A DNA stretch of 64,000 nucleotides, from NCBI GenBank assembly GCA_029202485.1, contig CP119313.1:5146001-5210000 (forward strand), in the 5' to 3' direction. How positions within the stretch are numbered: position 1 is the first letter of the stretch; every line of letters starts with the position of its first letter. The notes beneath the pieces were generated by a model. It did not search any database. It saw only the letters and a list, made by a program, of their open reading frames with translations, and was not told the origin of the DNA. Positions 25,327-34,136 of this stretch are shown piece by piece. The stretch comes from Candidatus Pedobacter colombiensis (GTDB lineage Bacteria; Bacteroidota; Bacteroidia; Sphingobacteriales; Sphingobacteriaceae). The position numbers and the translations under genes are program-made.

Positions 25327-25883
25327 CGCTTTCTGCTTTGATTCGGGAAACGCATCTTGTAATCAGCTTTTATATTTCCTTTAGAAATCGCATCTAGCTT
25401 GCTTTTCAGCATTCTCTTACGCAATAAACTTAAAGTGTCTGTAAATAGCTTCCCTTCGATGTGATCATATTCGTGTTGAATTACACGAGCAGGCATGCCA
25501 GTAACTTCTTCCTCATGCAATACCCAATTCTCATCGTAATATTTGATACGGATGTTAGGCTTGCGCATTACATCTTCCCTAATGTCGGGGATACTTAAAC
25601 AACCTTCATTAAAAGCCCATGGTTCGCCTGTTTCTTCGATGATTTCGGCATTGATGAAGACTTTTTTAAACATGTTTTTATCAGACTCATCAGCCCCGGT
25701 ATCTACGATGAACAAGCGTATCGGCAAACCCACTTGTGGAGCGGCCAGCCCAACGCCGTGAGCGTGGTACATGGTTTCGAACATGTTGCTGATTAATTGT
25801 TTCAAATCGGGATAATTCTCATCAATAGGTGTACACACTTTTTTAAGAACCGGATCTCCGTAAGCTATAATGGGAAATTTCAT
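25323..25883 (-). CDS. def: Peptide deformylase
   Basis: Removes the N-formyl group from nascent proteins with a catalytic metal. All three motifs are intact: GVGLAAPQVG (motif 1), EGCLSIP (motif 2, Cys ligand) and QHEYDHIEG (motif 3, HExxH). The length (186) is normal. It lies 18 bp downstream of an M16 peptidase gene on the same strand, and has its own -7 element inside that gap. Confidence 0.97.
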   Translation of the reverse strand: MKFPIIAYGDPVLKKVCTPIDENYPDLKQLISNMFETMYHAHGVGLAAPQVGLPIRLFIVDTGADESDKNMFKKVFINAEIIEETGEPWAFNEGCLSIPDIREDVMRKPNIRIKYYDENWVLHEEEVTGMPARVIQHEYDHIEGKLFTDTLSLLRKRMLKSKLDAISKGNIKADYKMRFPNQSRKR

Positions 25884-25887
25884 GGTA

Positions 25888-25895
25888 CAAAAGTA
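25888..25895 (-). promoter_or_regulatory. -7 element (TACTTTTG) of def
   Basis: Minus-strand exact TAnnTTTG, ending 4 nt before the def ATG, within the 18-bp gap after the M16 peptidase. Predicts a leaderless internal start. Confidence 0.5.
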
Positions 25896-25901
25896 CGAAT
25901 A

Positions 25902-27131
25902 TTACCCTAAAGGATAAAAGGTTAGGGATGTAAGATTACTTTCATCTAATATTTCATTGGCAATATTGGCCATATCTGATGTGCTAACCCCCTGAATTTT
26001 CTTAAATACGGTCTCAAGGTCATCAATCTTGTCATAATCGATCAGGCTTTTTGCCATAGCGATGATCAGGCCGATTCTGTTTTCTTCACCCAGCGCTATT
26101 TGCCCGATAAACTTATTTTTTGCTTTTTGGAGCTGAACTTCAGTTAATGGGGTATCCTTGATTTTTTTAAATTCTTTATGAATTAATGACCATGCCTTAT
26201 TTACTTTTTCCTTATCTGTGCCAAAATATAAGGTAAAAATACCGGTGTCGCTAAGTGGACTGTATCCGGTTTCTATGGTATAAGCGATACCGTATTTTTC
26301 GCGGATCTGTAAGTTCAGGATAGAGCTCATTCCGGTGCCTCCGAGCAAGTTGTTCAATAGCAGCAGGCCGGTTTTATAAGGATGGTGTAAGGAGTAAGCT
26401 TGTGTACCCATCATGGCGTGTGCCTGTTGAATGGGTTTTTGAAAAGTTTGGGTAACTGCAATGTTCTTTACTGGAGCAATTCTGGATAAACTGTGCAGAT
26501 TGGCCGGGATGTCTGCATAATGCTTCGATCCAACTTTTATCAGCTTGTTTAACGTGTAGTTCCCCAATACTGCAATCACTATTTTATCCGTGTGATAATT
26601 GTCCTTAATGAATTGCAGGATGTCTTTTTTATCCAGGTTACTTACACTTTCCGTAGTTCCCAATATGTTTCTGCCCAATGGATGACCTTCAAAAACAAGG
26701 TCTTCAAAGTCATCGTAGATGGCCTCTTCCGGCTGATCCAGGTAGGATGCGATCTCATCCAGTACCACACTTTTTTCCTTTTCTATTTCATCTTCCGGGA
26801 AGGTAGAATGAAAAACAATATCGTTAAACAGCTCCAAAGTCCTGTCCAGATATGGATTAAGGAAGGAAGCATGAATACAAGTATATTCTTTCGTGGTATA
26901 AGCATTTAAGTCGGCACCTACACTTTCCAGCCTGTTCAGGATTTGGTTGGTATTTCGCTTTTCTGTGCGCTTAAATATCAGGTGTTCAATAAAATGGGCA
27001 AGGCCCGATTTTTCAGCTTTCTCATCTCTCGAACCGCTATTGATGATGATACATGCATGAGATATAGCTGATGCCGAAGGCACATGAAGTAAGCGTATGC
27101 CGTTTGGCAAGGTATGAACATTGTATTCCAT
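25902..27131 (-). CDS. M16 family zinc peptidase (pitrilysin/processing-peptidase type)
   Basis: A 409-residue M16B-like protein. The inverted zinc motif HFIEH (HxxEH) lies near residue 45, with the third Glu ligand expected about 75 residues on in the EIASYLDQPEEAIY region. The C-terminal half is the inactive partner domain typical of the family. The start at 27131 (MEYNVHTLPNG) is chosen over 27149 because a -7 element (27139-27146) falls inside the longer frame. Substrate unknown; family members clear signal or small peptides. Confidence 0.92.
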   Translation of the reverse strand: MEYNVHTLPNGIRLLHVPSASAISHACIIINSGSRDEKAEKSGLAHFIEHLIFKRTEKRNTNQILNRLESVGADLNAYTTKEYTCIHASFLNPYLDRTLELFNDIVFHSTFPEDEIEKEKSVVLDEIASYLDQPEEAIYDDFEDLVFEGHPLGRNILGTTESVSNLDKKDILQFIKDNYHTDKIVIAVLGNYTLNKLIKVGSKHYADIPANLHSLSRIAPVKNIAVTQTFQKPIQQAHAMMGTQAYSLHHPYKTGLLLLNNLLGGTGMSSILNLQIREKYGIAYTIETGYSPLSDTGIFTLYFGTDKEKVNKAWSLIHKEFKKIKDTPLTEVQLQKAKNKFIGQIALGEENRIGLIIAMAKSLIDYDKIDDLETVFKKIQGVSTSDMANIANEILDESNLTSLTFYPLG

Positions 27132-27138
27132 TAAAGGG

Positions 27139-27146
27139 CAAAGGTA
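27139..27146 (-). promoter_or_regulatory. -7 element (TACCTTTG) of the M16 peptidase gene
   Basis: Minus-strand exact TAnnTTTG, 7 nt before the chosen ATG. It supports the shorter start for this gene. Confidence 0.45.
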
Positions 27147-27166
27147 CACAGAATTATATCACGAGA

Positions 27167-27625
27167 CTATAATTTTTCTGTGTCTGGATAGCTTAAGTTT
27201 AAAGTATCTGTTACACCTTGTTTGGTTGGCCTAGTTAGGATTAATACAGCGACTGCAATTGCTGGAACGATTAAAAATACAGCATTTGCTGAAATCAAAA
27301 ATCCGACAATGTTCATGAGGGAAGCCCCTTCTAAAAAAGCGCTACGGATAATAAACGCGGTCTGATAACCTGCAATTTTTTCATCCAGACCGGCACCTTC
27401 AGGTAAATTGCCCAACTGTTTATTAAACATAAACCTTCCAAATATAATCGCTGCGAGGCCAAATAATGGAAACAATGGATAGAAACCTGTTTGATCGTCA
27501 GCTATGGATGTGTCAAAATAGACCTTGTCTTTGTTTAATAAAAGGGATACCATAGCGAAGGTGATGATCCCAATACAGAATGCGCTGAGCATGATCTGCA
27601 TGACCTTTAGTTTAGAAGAATTCAT
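27167..27625 (-). CDS. Hypothetical four-helix membrane protein
   Basis: A 152-residue protein that I do not recognise. Four hydrophobic segments can be read (about residues 10-30, 48-65, 88-112 and 115-135), with a short polar N-terminus and a polar C-terminal tail. No catalytic or metal-binding motif is visible. It precedes the M16 peptidase on the same strand with a 35-bp gap that contains that gene's promoter element, so they may be separate units. Confidence 0.65.
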   Translation of the reverse strand: MNSSKLKVMQIMLSAFCIGIITFAMVSLLLNKDKVYFDTSIADDQTGFYPLFPLFGLAAIIFGRFMFNKQLGNLPEGAGLDEKIAGYQTAFIIRSAFLEGASLMNIVGFLISANAVFLIVPAIAVAVLILTRPTKQGVTDTLNLSYPDTEKL

Positions 27626-27776
27626 TGTTTATTGGCATTAATTTATACGAATATATAGGTTTTTACGGACAATTCATATTAATACATTTTTGTAGGGCTG
27701 ACTGTCAATTTGACAACATAGGAAGTTTGGAATAACCATTGATAGGTGAGTTATGTACTTAAAAATGAGTTTACAT

Positions 27777-29666
27777 ATGAGCATAGAAGAAAAAGGAAGC
27801 ATATCCATTCATACGGAGAACATTTTCCCAATTATCAAGAAATTCCTGTATTCAGACAACGAGATCTTTTTAAGAGAGCTTGTATCAAATGCCGTTGATG
27901 CGGTACAAAAAATCAAACGTTTAGCGGCTCTTGGACAATATAGCGGAGAGCTGGGGGATCCACTTGTAGAGGTGGCAGTAGATGAAGAGAAAAAGACCAT
28001 TACGATTACAGATAATGGTTTGGGTATGACCGCCGAAGAGATTAAAAAATATATCAATCAGGTTGCTTTCTCTGGTGCCAGCGAGTTCGTTGAGAAATTT
28101 AAAGATGCCAAAGATGCTAACGAAATCATCGGTAAATTCGGTTTAGGATTCTATTCTGCATTTATGGTGGCTGATTTGGTAGAAATCCAGACACTTTCGT
28201 ACCAGGATGGTGCAGAGCCTGCACGCTGGGTATGCGATGGTAGTACGGAATATGAAATTACTGCTGGTAACAGAACTACCAGAGGTACTGAGATTATTTT
28301 ACATGTCAATACAGAATCGGAAGAGTTCTTAAGCAAACATAAGCTGGAAGAGATTCTTGATAAATATGGTAAATTCCTGCCTGTTCCAATTAAGTTTGGC
28401 ACGAAGACAGAGCAGGAGCCAGATGGGGAAGATGAAGAAGGAAAGCCTAAAACCAAAAGTGTTGAAGTTGATAACATCATCAATACGACTAATCCAATCT
28501 GGACAAAAGCACCTGCAGATTTGTCAGATGAGGATTATCTTGCGTTTTATAAGCAGTTGTATCCTTTCTCAGAAGATCCATTATTCTGGATCCATCTGAA
28601 TGTTGATTATCCTTTCAACTTAACGGGCGTATTGTACTTCCCTAAAGTGAAGAATGATTTTGATATGCAACGCAATAAAATCAAATTATTCTCACGCCAG
28701 GTATTCATCACCGATGAAGTTAAAGACATCGTTCCTGAATTCTTAATGTTGTTACACGGGGTGATAGACTCACCTGATATTCCATTGAATGTTTCGAGAA
28801 GCTTTTTACAAGCTGATAGCAATGTTAAAAAGATCAACAGCTACATCACTAAAAAAGTAGCGGATAAATTGCAGGAACTGTACAATAAAGACCGTAAAGG
28901 TTATGAAGAAAAGTGGAGTGATATCGGTCTGTTTGTAAAATATGGTATGGTGAGCGAAGAGAAATTCTACGATAAAGCGAAAGACTTTGCTCTGCTAACC
29001 AATACGAAAAAAGAACACTATACATTAGAAGAATACCACAATAAGGTAAAAGATCTGCAGACTGATAAGAATGGTCAGGTTGTTTATATCTATGCCAATG
29101 ACCCGGCAAAACAGGATAGTTTTATCCAATCGGCCAATAAAAAGAATTATGATGTATTATTGATGGATTCTCCGATTGATAATCACTTCATTAGTCAGTT
29201 AGAGCAGAAGCTTGACAAAACGTCGTTAAAACGCGTCGATTCAAGTGTAGCGAGCAAGCTGATTGATAAGGATGAGAACGTGGAGTCGGTATTGACAGAA
29301 GATCAGTCTAAAAAGGTTAAAGAGATCTTTGAAAAAGCGATCACTAAGGCTGGATATAGTGTAGAGATTGTTGGCTTAAATCCTGAAGAGTTACCTGTTA
29401 CTGTAACGATGGATGAGTTTATGCGACGCATGAAGGATATGGCTGCAATGGGAGGTGGAATGGGCTTTTATGGCAATATGCCGGATAGCTACAAAGTAGC
29501 CATCAATGGTAACCATAAATTGATTGGAAAGATCATTGCTACTGATAATGAAGGTGAGCAAGGTTTATTGGCAAAACAGGCTGTAGACTTGGCTTTACTG
29601 GCACAAGGAATGCTAACAGGTGCAGAATTAACTGCTTTTGTTAGTAGAAGCGTGGAATTGATTTAA
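27777..29666 (+). CDS. htpG: Chaperone HtpG (Hsp90)
   Basis: Bacterial Hsp90: an ATP-driven dimeric chaperone. The GHKL ATPase domain has the conserved blocks RELVSNAVDAVQKI, DNGLGMT and GKFGLGFYSAFMVAD; the middle domain has NVSRSFLQ with the catalytic Arg; a C-terminal dimerisation region ends the protein. Start at 27777 (MSIEEKG) fits the family N-terminus; an in-frame ATG 24 bp upstream (27753) gives eight extra residues and cannot be excluded. A 13-bp-stem terminator follows. Confidence 0.96.
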   Translation: MSIEEKGSISIHTENIFPIIKKFLYSDNEIFLRELVSNAVDAVQKIKRLAALGQYSGELGDPLVEVAVDEEKKTITITDNGLGMTAEEIKKYINQVAFSGASEFVEKFKDAKDANEIIGKFGLGFYSAFMVADLVEIQTLSYQDGAEPARWVCDGSTEYEITAGNRTTRGTEIILHVNTESEEFLSKHKLEEILDKYGKFLPVPIKFGTKTEQEPDGEDEEGKPKTKSVEVDNIINTTNPIWTKAPADLSDEDYLAFYKQLYPFSEDPLFWIHLNVDYPFNLTGVLYFPKVKNDFDMQRNKIKLFSRQVFITDEVKDIVPEFLMLLHGVIDSPDIPLNVSRSFLQADSNVKKINSYITKKVADKLQELYNKDRKGYEEKWSDIGLFVKYGMVSEEKFYDKAKDFALLTNTKKEHYTLEEYHNKVKDLQTDKNGQVVYIYANDPAKQDSFIQSANKKNYDVLLMDSPIDNHFISQLEQKLDKTSLKRVDSSVASKLIDKDENVESVLTEDQSKKVKEIFEKAITKAGYSVEIVGLNPEELPVTVTMDEFMRRMKDMAAMGGGMGFYGNMPDSYKVAINGNHKLIGKIIATDNEGEQGLLAKQAVDLALLAQGMLTGAELTAFVSRSVELI

Positions 29667-29713
29667 AATACATCTTCTCAGAGAAGGTAATTTTTTATTC
29701 AGTTTATAAAAAG

Positions 29714-29747
29714 AAACCCCTACTGTTTTTATAGACAGTAGGGGTTT
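29714..29747. terminator. Bidirectional intrinsic terminator
   Basis: AAACCCCTACTGT (29714-29726) pairs perfectly with 29735-29747 around an 8-nt loop, between the convergent htpG and XRE-family genes. Confidence 0.92.
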
Positions 29748-29750
29748 TCT

Positions 29751-30338
29751 TTATTTTATGAAAGAAATAGCCGGCTTGTACCATACGGTTTTATTTTTAT
29801 AGCATCGGTAGGTGTTGACCAATATTAAGATCGAATTAGAGAAGTACATGAGTGGAATGCTCATGACCAAAATGAGTTCAGATGAATTCATTCCAAGACC
29901 AGAAATATGACGCGGGTTTATCAGAATCACCGTAATAAAAATGATAAATTGCGCTAAACACCAGGATATTTGAAAGTTTAACAATTTTTTTCCTGTAGTA
30001 TTGAAGTGTTTGATTTTATCTTTTTTAGATATCCATAAAACAAGTGGTATAATGACGCCTAATATTGGAAATGCAATAAAACTTAACGCAGATATATTGA
30101 GAAGCATCAACATCGTGGGGTCTTCGTCTTCTGTATAGTCAATCAAATCGTTAGGAGTAACCTGTAGTGCAGAAGCTAATCGTTTTAATGTATCACCTCT
30201 TGGCTCCGTTTCTCCACTCTCAATTCTTTGGATGGTTCTCAGATTTAACTGTGCAGCTATTGACAATTCATCCTGACTAAGTCCTTTTCGGGTTCGTAAT
30301 TCTTTAATTTTTTTCGCCAACTCGGTATTCTTCATCAT
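29751..30338 (-). CDS. XRE-family regulator fused to a DUF4870-like membrane domain
   Basis: A 195-residue protein with an N-terminal helix-turn-helix (residues 8-62; RKGLSQDELSIAAQLNLRTI, IESGETEPRGDTLKRLA) followed by a membrane part with four hydrophobic segments and the HFNTTGKKLLNFQ motif of DUF4870. A DNA-binding domain tied to the membrane suggests a membrane-located regulator, but the signal is unknown. The gene is alone between two terminators, so it is probably monocistronic. Confidence 0.85.
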   Translation of the reverse strand: MMKNTELAKKIKELRTRKGLSQDELSIAAQLNLRTIQRIESGETEPRGDTLKRLASALQVTPNDLIDYTEDEDPTMLMLLNISALSFIAFPILGVIIPLVLWISKKDKIKHFNTTGKKLLNFQISWCLAQFIIFITVILINPRHISGLGMNSSELILVMSIPLMYFSNSILILVNTYRCYKNKTVWYKPAISFIK

Positions 30339-30358
30339 ATAGTTATTTAGTTCAGGGC

Positions 30359-30366
30359 CAAAGCTA
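30359..30366 (-). promoter_or_regulatory. -7 element (TAGCTTTG) of the XRE-DUF4870 gene
   Basis: Minus-strand exact TAnnTTTG, 20 nt before the start codon. No clear -33 TTG was found at normal spacing. Confidence 0.4.
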
Positions 30367-30524
30367 AGTGAAGTTATACTTTTTTCTTTACGACTTGTTT
30401 ACGGCATTTTTACGACATCTATGTCTTCAAGGGTTTAAAAGGCATTTTTGTCCAGTTTATTGCTGCGTTTAGCGCGGGGAATTGCCTCTTTGCTATAAAA
30501 ATCTAGCAATTGTTGAAATAAAAG

Positions 30525-30550
30525 TTTAGCAGAGGATAACCTCTGCTAAA
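30525..30550 (-). terminator. Intrinsic terminator of the MazG-like gene
   Basis: TTTAGCAGAGG (30525-30535) and its perfect complement (30540-30550) with loop ATAA, 4 bp downstream of the stop. On the minus strand it is followed by CTTTTATTTC, a weak U-tract. Confidence 0.85.
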
Positions 30551-30553
30551 GGA

Positions 30554-31018
30554 TTAAAGTATGCTTTGCAGATTTGCTGGGGAGTAGTTGATCGATTTTA
30601 AAGTCTTATTATCATTGGTTCTGTATACCAAAAATAAAGAGTCTTCTTCTTTGTGGTAAGCATCACATTGCTGAGTTGTTCTATAGTGCTGTATAGTCTC
30701 ATTAGCCTCCTCTACAGATTTACAGGCTTTGCTCATGTTAGAACGGTGTACCTCATCAAAAAGCGCCTTAAATTTATCACCTAATCCAAATTCCAATATT
30801 GCACCTGAAAGTACATATTGCAGGTCGCACAATGCATCTGCAACTTCAACAAAGTCGTTGGTTTCAATGGCTTGTTTCAACTCATTAAGCTCTTCGGCAA
30901 GTAATGAAACCCTTAGATTTGCTCTTTCTATGGAAGGAATACCCGGAGTTTCTTTTATTGGATGCTTAAATGTTTTATGAAACTCTGCTACCTGGTTTAA
31001 TGAATTTGCTTCCTTCAT
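30554..31018 (-). CDS. MazG-like nucleoside triphosphate pyrophosphohydrolase
   Basis: A 154-residue all-alpha NTP pyrophosphohydrolase. The N-terminus has EFHKTFKHPIKETPGIP, then RVSLLAEELNELKQAIE with the Glu pair of the EExxE motif, followed by DFVEVADALCDLQYVLSG, whose ExxD completes the metal site. The family hydrolyses (d)NTPs to NMP and PPi, in housecleaning or nucleotide turnover; some members are encoded by phages. No phage genes are nearby. It stands alone with its own terminator. Confidence 0.85.
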   Translation of the reverse strand: MKEANSLNQVAEFHKTFKHPIKETPGIPSIERANLRVSLLAEELNELKQAIETNDFVEVADALCDLQYVLSGAILEFGLGDKFKALFDEVHRSNMSKACKSVEEANETIQHYRTTQQCDAYHKEEDSLFLVYRTNDNKTLKSINYSPANLQSIL

Positions 31019-31382
31019 GTCTTTAATGAGTTATTTTGTAATTTTAAATTTACACTTATTTATTTCGGTCCAAAATTAGTGTATTAAAATTAAAGTTTTC
31101 GGGCTGGAATTTGTATTCTTTCGTATTGCTTGCGCGGGTCAATGGTTGAGGGGGCATTGCCGGGGCCTTGCTGGGGTGTTGTTGGGGCCTTGCGGGGGCA
31201 AAGACCCGCGAATACCCGGAGATACGCTTTACCAAAGCATAAAAAATCAATATAGCTGTAGCGTTTTTTTTAAAGACCTCGTTTAAGGGGAAAAACAGTT
31301 AATGGCCATTAACCCTAATTTTTATAAAAGAAGATAAAATGAGAGCTTCTCTAAAGAAGGCCTCAAAACCCTTAAAAAATAA
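31019..31382. other. 364-bp intergenic region with a G-rich hairpin repeat
   Basis: No gene is supported here. The central part holds an inverted repeat that encloses a GGGG repeat array (listed separately). The right third (31250-31382) is AT-rich and probably contains the promoter of the DUF4397 gene, but no exact TAnnTTTG was found. Confidence 0.6.
31123..31215. repeat. Inverted repeat enclosing a five-tract G-quadruplex motif
   Basis: Left arm GTATT (31123-31127), five unpaired bases, then CGCGGGTC (31133-31140); right arm GACCCGCG (31203-31210) and AATAC (31211-31215). The enclosed region has G tracts at 31150-31154, 31162-31165, 31173-31176, 31184-31187 and 31194-31198, with loops of 7, 7, 7 and 6 nt. 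Successive units resemble GGGGCCTTGCT. It is far richer in G than its surroundings and meets the usual definition of an intramolecular G4 on the plus strand. Confidence 0.75.
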
Positions 31383-31388
31383 ATGATT

Positions 31389-32093
31389 ATGAAAAACGTA
31401 AATAATTTAAAAACGATATTGAAAGCCTTTATTGCCGTACTTACCGTGTCTGTAGTTTTTATTGCTTGTTCAAAAGATAAGTATGAGCCTCAACAGGTTG
31501 CAGGGCTCTCCATCATTAATGCCTTCCCAGCTCCTGATTCTTTAGATTTTTATATAGATCAAACAAGAGCAAATAATAAGGCCTTAAAATTCAATAGTAA
31601 AATTGATTATTTAAACTTGTTTCCTGGAAACAGAGCGCTAAGCGTAGCTAAAAGAGGATCAAATAGAGCTTTGATTTCTGAACGATTTAACCTGCTTTCG
31701 GGTGTAGGATACTCTATTTTTGTATTGGACACAGTGAATACAAATACTAAAAAATACCTTTTGACTGAAGATGATTTAAGTGCGCCTGCCACAGATAAAG
31801 CAAAAGTTCGTTTCATCAATTTAAGCAAAGATGCACCTGCGTTAAGCCTTATCGTTAATGGAAAGGATACCAACTTATTTACAGATAAAGCGTTTTATGA
31901 GTATACAACTTTTACTACTGTTGATCCTGGTGAAAGTGTGACATTTAACGTTAAAGCCGGAGATGTGGTTAAAACAATATTGCCAAATGTTAAAATAGAG
32001 AAGGGTAAAATCTATACCATTTACGCAAAAGGAATTTCGACGGCAACAGTAGACAGTTTGAAATTAGGAGTTGCAATTTACACACACAAATAA
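31389..32093 (+). CDS. DUF4397 domain lipoprotein
   Basis: A 234-residue surface or periplasmic lipoprotein: the signal peptide ends in a lipobox VFIAC, so the Cys is acylated. Two short repeats of the DUF4397 beta-sandwich follow (LSIINAFPAPDSLDFYID and VRFINLSKDAPALSLIVNG). The family is widespread in Bacteroidota but has no known reaction. The frame opens with ATG at 31383; the second ATG at 31389 gives MKNVNN and is preferred. A hairpin with an 11-bp stem (32108-32134) lies after the stop but lacks a T-tract. Confidence 0.85.
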   Translation: MKNVNNLKTILKAFIAVLTVSVVFIACSKDKYEPQQVAGLSIINAFPAPDSLDFYIDQTRANNKALKFNSKIDYLNLFPGNRALSVAKRGSNRALISERFNLLSGVGYSIFVLDTVNTNTKKYLLTEDDLSAPATDKAKVRFINLSKDAPALSLIVNGKDTNLFTDKAFYEYTTFTTVDPGESVTFNVKAGDVVKTILPNVKIEKGKIYTIYAKGISTATVDSLKLGVAIYTHK

Positions 32094-32107
32094 TATCTAC
32101 CTATATT

Positions 32108-32134
32108 AGAGGCTGTTCGTAAAGAATAGCCTCT
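32108..32134 (+). terminator. Weak hairpin after the DUF4397 gene
   Basis: AGAGGCTGTTC pairs with GAATAGCCTCT (one G-T pair) around GTAAA. No T-run follows, so termination by this hairpin alone is doubtful. Confidence 0.35.
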
Positions 32135-32236
32135 GGTAAAGAAAGACATTGTATGACCAGTTGACCTTGTCATCATTAAAAAATATGTATATTCATGGAA
32201 AACGTATAAACTAACCCTTAACTGCTTAAGAAAAGA

Positions 32237-32830
32237 ATGCTCAAGTTTGAGGACGCTATAAAAGGGTGCTTAAGGAATGATAATAAGAGTAAAGAAATGG
32301 TGTATAAATCATTTTACGGCTATTTAATGGGCGTAACTTTACGTTATGTGGAAGACAGAAATGATGCAGAGGAGTTGGTTAATGACAGTTTTATAAAGAT
32401 TTTTAAAAGTATAGGTCAGTTTAGTACCCCAAAAGATAGTGATCAGTTGCAAAAAGCCTTTAAAGGCTGGATAGCTAGAATTTCATCCCGAACAGCTATT
32501 GATTTTTTACGCAGCAAAAAGACCTTTTTATATGTAGATGATATTACTGAAGAGCAGCAACCGCTTACTGAATTAAATGCGGTATCGCAGCTAAATGTGC
32601 AGGATATCATGAAACTATTAAATAAGTTACCCGAAACACATAAATTGATTTTTAATATGTATGAAATTGAAGGCTTTTCGCATGAAGAGATTTCAAAAAT
32701 GCTAAACATCCCTGACAGCTCTTGCAGGGTTTATTTAACAAGAGCAAAAAACAAGTTGAGAGTGCTGTATAAAAACTCCCTGATGAATTCATATGAACCG
32801 ACAACAATTCAAAATATCCGCAAAATATGA
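32237..32830 (+). CDS. ECF-type RNA polymerase sigma factor
   Basis: A 197-residue sigma-70-family factor. Region 2 is in YVEDRNDAEELVNDSFIKIF, and region 4 in MYEIEGFSHEEISKMLNIPD...SCRVYLTRAK, the helix-turn-helix that reads the -35 equivalent. Its stop overlaps the next start (ATGA), tying it to a membrane protein that may act as its anti-sigma factor or sensor. Target genes are unknown. Confidence 0.92.
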   Translation: MLKFEDAIKGCLRNDNKSKEMVYKSFYGYLMGVTLRYVEDRNDAEELVNDSFIKIFKSIGQFSTPKDSDQLQKAFKGWIARISSRTAIDFLRSKKTFLYVDDITEEQQPLTELNAVSQLNVQDIMKLLNKLPETHKLIFNMYEIEGFSHEEISKMLNIPDSSCRVYLTRAKNKLRVLYKNSLMNSYEPTTIQNIRKI

Positions 32831-34131
32831 AACGGGCAGATGACGAGCTGTTTGCTCACATAAAGGAAAGTTTGACGGAGTACGAGGAGGTTTATGCTCC
32901 CGGTGCGTGGGAGCGTTTTGAACAAAAAGAAAGAAGAAGAGGTGGATGGTTATGGCTAGCCAGCTTAAGTAGCGCTGCAGCCATACTTTTAATCGGGTTC
33001 GCGATATTTTATGGCAGTAATAAAAAATTGGAAAACAAAGCAGAACAACATGCAAAAGTTAGAACCAATAAACAAAATACAGATACATTGCCAAAAACCG
33101 CTACAAAAGAGATCGCTCAACGAAATATAAGAGAAAATTTGAATACTAAGGTTGCAGAGAATGCTGGTGTAGTTAGACAAAGAAAGAATAATCTTGTGGC
33201 AAATAGTCCTTTAATTGTCACCTTGAAACCTGATCAGGCCATTAAGCAGGCTGTAATTCCAAATGAACAACCTGCCGTTTCTCAAATGCAAATTAATGGA
33301 ACAAGAATGGCTGCTGTAGGGAAAAAAGATGGGGTTCCTTTAGCTGTGGATTCAGGTCATATTGCGAAAGCTCTGGTTAAAGAAAATACCCCGGTTAAAG
33401 AAGAGCAACCACGCAGTTTCCAGGACTTTCTGGATTCGGAGGTTAAAACAAATGGCAATGTATTGGCTGCAACAAAATCGACAGCTAAAAAGGCCGATAA
33501 GTGGGAAATGGGATTAGTCGTTGCTCCCTCTATTGGGAACAGTAAAAAGCTAAATATGGGATATGGCGTAAGCTTCGGTTATGCTTTATCCGACAAAGTT
33601 TCCATTAGCTCAGGAATATCTTATAATGAAATGGATGCCTCAAAAAGTATGATTGGTGGGGGGGGAGATACTTATGCCTCGCCATCTACTACGGCTATGA
33701 TTAGCAATACCCAAAGTCTGCAATCTGTTGATGCCAACGTTGTGGGAATAGATATCCCTCTTGGAATTAAGTATAACCTTACGAAAAAGTTCTATACCAA
33801 CATAGGTGTATCCGCTTTTGCTGTTTTAAGCCAAAAACAAAGCAACAACTATCTTAAAGGATCTCTGGAATATTCAGTTTCGGATCCGGCAAATGTCTCG
33901 GGCTTTAAAACGATTTTTACAACGAAAGCTGTTTCAGAACCTGTTCCTGCCGAAGAGATCAGAAACGATAAGTATTTAGGATTTTACAACATCTCTTTTG
34001 GGTATAAGCAGAAAATATCCGGAAGTAAGTCGTTCGCAATAGAACCGTTTATGAAACTTCCCATGAAAGAATTTACAAAAGAAAACCTGAACCTTATTGG
34101 CACAGGTCTTCGGTTGAAATTCGATTTCTAG
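32827..34131 (+). CDS. Sigma-linked membrane protein with C-terminal beta-barrel-like domain
   Basis: A 434-residue protein: cytoplasmic N-terminus (about 1-35, with WERFEQKERRR), one membrane helix (about 37-60, LWLASLSSAAAILLIGFAIF), a polar linker, and a C-terminal half (about 215-434) rich in alternating strands and ending in an aromatic-type LKFDF, like Bacteroidota outer-membrane beta-barrel or porin-family proteins. Translational coupling to the ECF sigma gene suggests an anti-sigma or signal-transducing role. A run of eight G (33658-33665) lies in the frame. Its stop is 5 bp from the next, convergent gene. Confidence 0.7.
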   Translation: MKRADDELFAHIKESLTEYEEVYAPGAWERFEQKERRRGGWLWLASLSSAAAILLIGFAIFYGSNKKLENKAEQHAKVRTNKQNTDTLPKTATKEIAQRNIRENLNTKVAENAGVVRQRKNNLVANSPLIVTLKPDQAIKQAVIPNEQPAVSQMQINGTRMAAVGKKDGVPLAVDSGHIAKALVKENTPVKEEQPRSFQDFLDSEVKTNGNVLAATKSTAKKADKWEMGLVVAPSIGNSKKLNMGYGVSFGYALSDKVSISSGISYNEMDASKSMIGGGGDTYASPSTTAMISNTQSLQSVDANVVGIDIPLGIKYNLTKKFYTNIGVSAFAVLSQKQSNNYLKGSLEYSVSDPANVSGFKTIFTTKAVSEPVPAEEIRNDKYLGFYNISFGYKQKISGSKSFAIEPFMKLPMKEFTKENLNLIGTGLRLKFDF

Positions 34132-34136
34132 ACCTA

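Noticed and set aside
31056..31250. 64-residue minus-strand frame across the G-rich repeat
   Set aside because: The protein would be a product of the repeat (Pro/Gln/Ala-rich) with no homology pattern; the DNA structure explains the region better.
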